From JAVJUV01 sp047314965 (GTDB lineage: Bacteria; Pseudomonadota; Alphaproteobacteria; Rhodobacterales; Rhodobacteraceae), in contig NZ_JBLBVK010000058.1 of NCBI RefSeq assembly GCF_047314965.1, positions 248,001 through 312,000 on the forward strand: 64,000 nucleotides of DNA, written 5' to 3'. Below, piece after piece: positions 60,248 to 64,000 of this stretch. The notes beneath the pieces were generated by a model, which was not told the DNA's origin, searched no databases, and saw nothing but the letters and a program-made list of their open reading frames with translations. The position numbers were made by a program, and so were the translations under genes. Position 1 is the stretch's first letter. The number at the start of each line of letters is the position of its first letter.

Positions 60248-60772
60248 ATGAACGCAGCGGTCAAGCTTGCGCGGGTCATCCATATATTTTCAGCATTCTG
60301 GACGCTTGCGCTGGCAGTGCTGATCTTCGGTGACGTCATGGGCCGGCAATTGATGTCGCAGCCGATCCCGGGCACCAAGGAACTGATCCAGAACTCGGTG
60401 GTCGCGATCACCTTCCTGCAATTGCCGATGGCGATCTATTCCGGTTCCATGATCCGGACGACGATTTTCGCCGATGCGGTGCCTGCGCCAATCCGGCGCA
60501 TTCTTCGCACAATCGGCGCGCTTCTGGGGCTTCTTCTGTTCCTCGGTCTGATCTGGAGCACCTGGCCGTCATTCTGGGATGCCTACCGGATCGGGGAATA
60601 CGAGGGCGAGGGCGCCCTCAGGGTTCCGACATGGCCGGTGCGCGGCGCGGTGCTGGTGATTTCCGCCTTCGGGCTTTTCGCCTACCTGTCGATGATCATC
60701 TATGACTGGACGGGCCGGCTCGAGGACGAGCAGGCCGCGCCCGGCGCCAATCTCAGCGGCGGAGAAGCCTGA
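60248..60772 (+). CDS. TRAP transporter small permease (DctQ family)
   Basis: A 174-residue membrane protein with four hydrophobic segments (about 10-35, 50-68, 88-108 and 130-155). VFGDVMGRQL-type sequence appears as LIFGDVMGRQLM after the first helix, and GTKELIQNSVVAITF follows; both are conserved in DctQ. GGGGAGGAG lies just before the ATG. Its TGA overlaps the DctM start (TGATG). It scaffolds DctM and docks the binding protein encoded divergently. Confidence 0.88.
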   Translation: MNAAVKLARVIHIFSAFWTLALAVLIFGDVMGRQLMSQPIPGTKELIQNSVVAITFLQLPMAIYSGSMIRTTIFADAVPAPIRRILRTIGALLGLLLFLGLIWSTWPSFWDAYRIGEYEGEGALRVPTWPVRGAVLVISAFGLFAYLSMIIYDWTGRLEDEQAAPGANLSGGEA

Positions 60773-62088
60773 TGGGTGGCGATATCGTTCTCTGGATGCT
60801 GGGGCTGCTGGTCCTGCTCATCCTTCTTGGCACCCACATCGGTGTTGCGCTTGCGATCTGCTCGGGTCTTGGGGTCTTCCTGATCCTCGGGTCGTTCGAG
60901 GCCGCCGTGTCGATCCTCGGAAACACCGCCTATGAAGCGGTTCGCAAGGATGTCTTCGCGGTCATCCCTCTCTTCGTTCTGATGGGCGACATCATATCAA
61001 GGTCAGGGGCGGCGGCCGATCTCTACCGCATCTGTGACCGGACGATGAAGCGGCTTCCCGGACGGCTGGCCATCGCGACCATTGCCGGCAACACGGTCTT
61101 CGCGGCGGTGACTGGCGTCTCCATCGCCTCGGCGGCGGCCTTCAGCCGGATCGCCTATCCCGAGATGGTCAAAGTCGGCTACCGCAAGACCTTCGCGCTT
61201 GGCTCGGTCGCCGGGTCGGCCTGCCTCGGAATGCTGATCCCGCCGTCGGTCCTGCTGATCGTCTGGGCCATCCTGACGGAGATGTCGGTCGGCGCACTGT
61301 TCATCGCCGGCATCATTCCGGGCATCGTTCTGGCATTGCTGTTCGTCGCCTATGTGGTCATTGCCGCCGCCCGCAATCCCGACATCGCGCCGCCCTTCCA
61401 GGAAGACCTGGTCGAGCTGACGCCTCAGGAGTTGCGCTCGGAACTGATCGGAGGCTTCGGCATTCTCGGCCTGATCATGCTGGTGATCGGCGGCATCTGG
61501 ACGGGCTTCTTCACACCCACCGAGGCCGCGGGCTTTGGTGCCCTGGGTGCGCTTGTGGTGGGCGTCATCAAGGGCATGCGCTGGTCAGACATCGTGGCCG
61601 CCATCATCCAGGCCGGCCGTACGACGGCACCGATCATGTTCCTCCTGATCACCGCCTCCATGTACTCGCGCCTTCTGGCCATCGGCGGTGCGGTCAACTT
61701 CATTCAGAACCTCTTCCTTGGCGCCGGGCTGGAGCCTTGGCAGATCATCACCCTGATGATCGTGGTCTGGCTGGTCCTCGGGATGCTGGTCGACAGCGTC
61801 TCGATCATTCTCCTGACCGTGCCGATCTTCGCTCCGATCGCCATGGCGCTCGGCCTCGATCCGATCGCCTTCGCGATCTTCGGCATCCTTGTCATCGAAG
61901 CGGGGCTGTTGACGCCACCATTCGGATTGCTGGTCTACACGGTCAAGGGCTCTGTCCCCGACAGGGAAGCGACGCTGGGGATGATCTTCAAGGGTTCGAC
62001 GCCATACTTCCTTTTGATCCTTGTCGCCGCGTTGCTCGTGCTCTGGATTCCGGCCCTTGCGACATGGTTGCCGAAACTGATGTTCTGA
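60772..62088 (+). CDS. TRAP transporter large permease (DctM family)
   Basis: A 438-residue membrane protein with about 12-13 hydrophobic segments. Conserved DctM features include IPLFVLMGDIISRSGAAADLYR, AVTGVSIASAAAFSRIAYPEM, GSACLGMLIPPSVLLIVW and, near the end, LGMLVDSVSIILLTVPIFAP. It forms the ion-coupled transport channel, probably sodium-driven by analogy with characterised TRAP systems. A structured 47-nt element lies between its stop and the luciferase-like monooxygenase gene. Confidence 0.9.
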   Translation: MGGDIVLWMLGLLVLLILLGTHIGVALAICSGLGVFLILGSFEAAVSILGNTAYEAVRKDVFAVIPLFVLMGDIISRSGAAADLYRICDRTMKRLPGRLAIATIAGNTVFAAVTGVSIASAAAFSRIAYPEMVKVGYRKTFALGSVAGSACLGMLIPPSVLLIVWAILTEMSVGALFIAGIIPGIVLALLFVAYVVIAAARNPDIAPPFQEDLVELTPQELRSELIGGFGILGLIMLVIGGIWTGFFTPTEAAGFGALGALVVGVIKGMRWSDIVAAIIQAGRTTAPIMFLLITASMYSRLLAIGGAVNFIQNLFLGAGLEPWQIITLMIVVWLVLGMLVDSVSIILLTVPIFAPIAMALGLDPIAFAIFGILVIEAGLLTPPFGLLVYTVKGSVPDREATLGMIFKGSTPYFLLILVAALLVLWIPALATWLPKLMF

Positions 62089-62094
62089 ACGATT

Positions 62095-62141
62095 TCGCGA
62101 GGCCACAGAACTATCCCTTTTTGTGATAGGTGGTCTCGCGA
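62095..62141 (+). other. Two-stem RNA/DNA hairpin between DctM and monooxygenase genes
   Basis: TCGCGAGGCCAC (62095-62106) pairs with GTGGTCTCGCGA (62130-62141), 12 bp with one G-U. Inside, CTATC (62111-62115) pairs with GATAG (62125-62129), leaving a 4-nt one-sided bulge and a 9-nt loop. It could be a terminator or attenuator. TTTATAATTT follows at 62142, within a weak match (about 62136-62152) to the TetR-type half-site. Confidence 0.5.
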
Positions 62142-62206
62142 TTTATAATTTCTTCTCATATGTGCCGGACGCTACATTTCCCGGAACGAACAACAGGGAG
62201 CACCCG

Positions 62207-63307
62207 ATGGAACTCGGATTCTTCACGATGCCTATTCACCCGCTGGACAAGGACTGGCGGCAAACGCTGCGCGAGGATCGCGAAGCATTCCTTCTGGCCG
62301 ACGAGCTGGGCTACGTCGAGGCGTATTGCGGCGAGCACAGCACCGACCAGGCCGAGAACATCACGTCGACCGCCATGTTCATGGCGTCCCTGGCCTATGA
62401 AACCAAGAATATCCGGCTGGGTACCGGCACGATCAACATGCCGAACAGCCACCCGGCCGCCGTTGCGGGCCAGATCGCGATGCTGGATCACATGCTGGAC
62501 GGACGCTTCAACTTCGGCATCTCTCCCGGCGGACTTGCATCGGACGCCGAGGTCTTCGGAAATCTCGATGCCGACCGGCAGGAGATGTTCCTCGAGGGCA
62601 TCAACACGGTTCTCAAGATCTGGGAAAGCGAAGCGCCTTACAACATCGAAGGCAAGTACTGGAAAATCTCCACCGAACGCACCTCGATGGTGGATATCGG
62701 CCAGGGGATCATGCCGAAACCTCTGCAGCGCCCGCACCCGCCGGTGGTGGTGACGGCGGTCGCTCCCTTCTCGAAGGGCGTGACGGAAGCCGCTGCCCGC
62801 GGCTGGGATCCGATCAGCGCGAACTTCCTTATGCCGCAATGGGTGGCCAGCCACTGGCCGAGATATGTCGAGGGCTGCGAGCGCGCGGGCCGTCCCGCCG
62901 ATCCGGCAAACTGGCGCGTGGCCAAGTCGGTATTCGTCGCGGACGATCTGGACACCGCCCGTCGCTACGCCACCGACCCGGACTCGCCCTATGTGTTCTA
63001 CTACAAGCAGCTCTTCACCAAGCTGAAGAAGCACGGCCGGATCAACCTGTTCAAGGAGCACAAGGACCAGCCGGATGACGAGGTCACGCTGGAGCACGTC
63101 TGCAACCGACTGATCATCTGGGGCACGCCGGACAAGGTCGCCGACGAACTGCTCGCCTTCCGCGAGGTGACCGGCGACTTCGGCACCCTGCTTTACGCGG
63201 GTAAGGACTGGGCCGATTACGATCTGGGCCGGCGCTCGATGATCCTTCTGGCCGAAAAGGTGAAACCGGCGGTCAACACCGCCATTGCGGCGATGGAGCC
63301 TGCCTGA
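62207..63307 (+). CDS. LLM-class flavin-dependent monooxygenase (luciferase/LimB-like)
   Basis: A 366-residue bacterial-luciferase-fold oxygenase using reduced flavin from a separate reductase. MELGFFTMPIHPLDKDW, then EAYCGEHST, IRLGTGTINMPNSHP and GRFNFGISPGGLASDAEVFG are the core strands; the CGEHST and NSHP segments resemble limonene monooxygenase (LimB)-type enzymes. The start is placed at 62207 because GGGAG lies upstream and MELGFF is the expected first strand. It overlaps the following hydrolase by one base. A flavin reductase is not seen in the window. A Baeyer-Villiger-type or epoxidation step is plausible. Confidence 0.87.
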   Translation: MELGFFTMPIHPLDKDWRQTLREDREAFLLADELGYVEAYCGEHSTDQAENITSTAMFMASLAYETKNIRLGTGTINMPNSHPAAVAGQIAMLDHMLDGRFNFGISPGGLASDAEVFGNLDADRQEMFLEGINTVLKIWESEAPYNIEGKYWKISTERTSMVDIGQGIMPKPLQRPHPPVVVTAVAPFSKGVTEAAARGWDPISANFLMPQWVASHWPRYVEGCERAGRPADPANWRVAKSVFVADDLDTARRYATDPDSPYVFYYKQLFTKLKKHGRINLFKEHKDQPDDEVTLEHVCNRLIIWGTPDKVADELLAFREVTGDFGTLLYAGKDWADYDLGRRSMILLAEKVKPAVNTAIAAMEPA

Positions 63308-64000
63308 TGCCGAAAGTCCGTCTGTCGGACGGCGTGTCCCTCAACACCCGCGTCGACGGTGCCGAGGGCGCGCCTTGGGTCGTGCTGTCGAACTCGCTGG
63401 GGTCGAACCTTTCGATGTGGGATGGCCAGATCGAGCTTCTGACGTCCAAGTACCGGGTGCTGCGCTATGATCATCGCGGTCACGGCGCCAGCGACGTGCC
63501 GCCGGGGCCTTACTCGCTGGACAAGCTGGTGGGCGATGTGATCGAGCTCATGGATCATTTCGGGATCGAAAAGGCGGATTGGATCGGCCTGTCCATGGGC
63601 GCGATGACCGGCATGGGGCTGGCAATCCATCACCCGGACCGGTTCGGGCGCATGGTTTTGGCCGATGGCCGTGCCGATGCCCCCGAGATGTTCCGGGCCA
63701 TGTGGGACCAGCGCATTGCGGTCGTCTCCGAAGGCGGGACAGAGGCGGTGGCGGACGGAACGCTCGGCATGTGGCTGACCGAGGATTGGCGCGCGGCCAA
63801 TCCCGAGGCGACCGCGGCCGTCAGGGCGATGATCTCGTCGACCGATCCCAAGGGCTATATCGCCTGCTGTCAGGGTCTGAAGGAACTGGACTATCTCAAG
63901 GACCTTGGCTCGGTCCGGGTGCCGGTTCTCTACATCTGCGGCGCCGAAGACAAGGGGGCGCCGCCGGATGTCATGAAGGCAATGAAGGCGGCGACGCCGG
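63307..64000 (+). CDS. Alpha/beta hydrolase, 3-oxoadipate enol-lactonase-like (partial)
   Basis: The first 231 residues of an alpha/beta-hydrolase that runs off the right edge. Nucleophile Ser96 is in WIGLSMGAMTGMG, the oxyanion strand is VVLSNSLGSNLSMWDGQ and the acid region LYICGAEDKGAPP is near the end; the final His lies beyond the window. The LSNSLGSNLSMWD and RYDHRGHG segments are typical of PcaD, which opens 3-oxoadipate enol-lactone. TGATG overlap with the monooxygenase suggests hydrolysis of a lactone that it forms. Confidence 0.83.
   Translation, partial: MPKVRLSDGVSLNTRVDGAEGAPWVVLSNSLGSNLSMWDGQIELLTSKYRVLRYDHRGHGASDVPPGPYSLDKLVGDVIELMDHFGIEKADWIGLSMGAMTGMGLAIHHPDRFGRMVLADGRADAPEMFRAMWDQRIAVVSEGGTEAVADGTLGMWLTEDWRAANPEATAAVRAMISSTDPKGYIACCQGLKELDYLKDLGSVRVPVLYICGAEDKGAPPDVMKAMKAATP

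Overview
The window is GC-rich, almost fully coding, and looks like an alphaproteobacterium of the Rhodobacterales (Roseobacter/Paracoccaceae type). That placement is inferred from the density of ABC and TRAP uptake systems, the tight ATGA/TGATG gene overlaps, the CoxMSL-type molybdenum hydroxylase and a secreted protein with GHGND/NPGKS repeats. No rRNA, tRNA, CRISPR array, integrase or insertion sequence was seen. It reads as an accessory catabolic region: successive blocks of one solute uptake system, a few enzymes and one local regulator.

Layout. 1-6.5 kb: the end of an unidentified gene, a tandem GNAT protein, an FCD-type GntR regulator, and a polyamine-type ABC transporter ending in a hydantoin/Asp-Glu racemase. 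6.5-15.9 kb: an SDR, an aromatic-ring FAD monooxygenase, an IclR regulator and a TAXI-TRAP transporter on the minus strand, divergent from a ThDP enzyme, a TauE/SafE permease and a nitroreductase. 15.9-26.5 kb: an apparent eight-gene minus-strand operon (aldehyde dehydrogenase, LivKHMGF, aldehyde dehydrogenase, flotillin) with a divergent AraC regulator. Its LivF carries an unusual proline-rich tail, and its first gene probably starts at CTG. 26.6-32.1 kb: sugar-acid type genes (aldose 1-dehydrogenase, ketoglutarate-semialdehyde dehydrogenase, two 3-hydroxyisobutyrate-type dehydrogenases, a TIM-barrel isomerase). 32.1-39.1 kb: a NitT/TauT-type ABC operon with an amidohydrolase, a third hydroxyacid dehydrogenase and TauE/SafE, bounded by a GntR gene between two copies of TGATATATCA.

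39.2-64 kb holds what I think is the most interesting feature: a scattered catabolic system that appears to be under one TetR regulator (44745-45407). It comprises two glutathione S-transferases, a metallo-beta-lactamase hydrolase, two cupins, an FAD hydroxylase, a cyclase-family hydrolase, two OsmC proteins, a peroxiredoxin-like protein, a three-subunit molybdenum hydroxylase, a TRAP transporter, a luciferase-like monooxygenase and an enol-lactonase-like hydrolase. Related AT-rich dyads (TTATTTATC...GATAAATTA) lie in four divergent promoter regions, with a weak version before the luciferase-like monooxygenase. Several overlap predicted -10 boxes. An insert at 50.2-56.7 kb has its own LysR regulator and encodes a D-cysteine desulfhydrase/cysteate lyase-like enzyme, a ProXVW-type transporter and a hydrolase.

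A second window-wide pattern is that all six genes for periplasmic binding proteins are followed within about 60 nt by a GC-rich hairpin, which would favour excess binding protein over its membrane partners. Substrates cannot be fixed from sequence alone. Aromatic, heteroaromatic or terpenoid compounds are plausible for the TetR system, and sulfonate or quaternary amine compounds for the LysR block.
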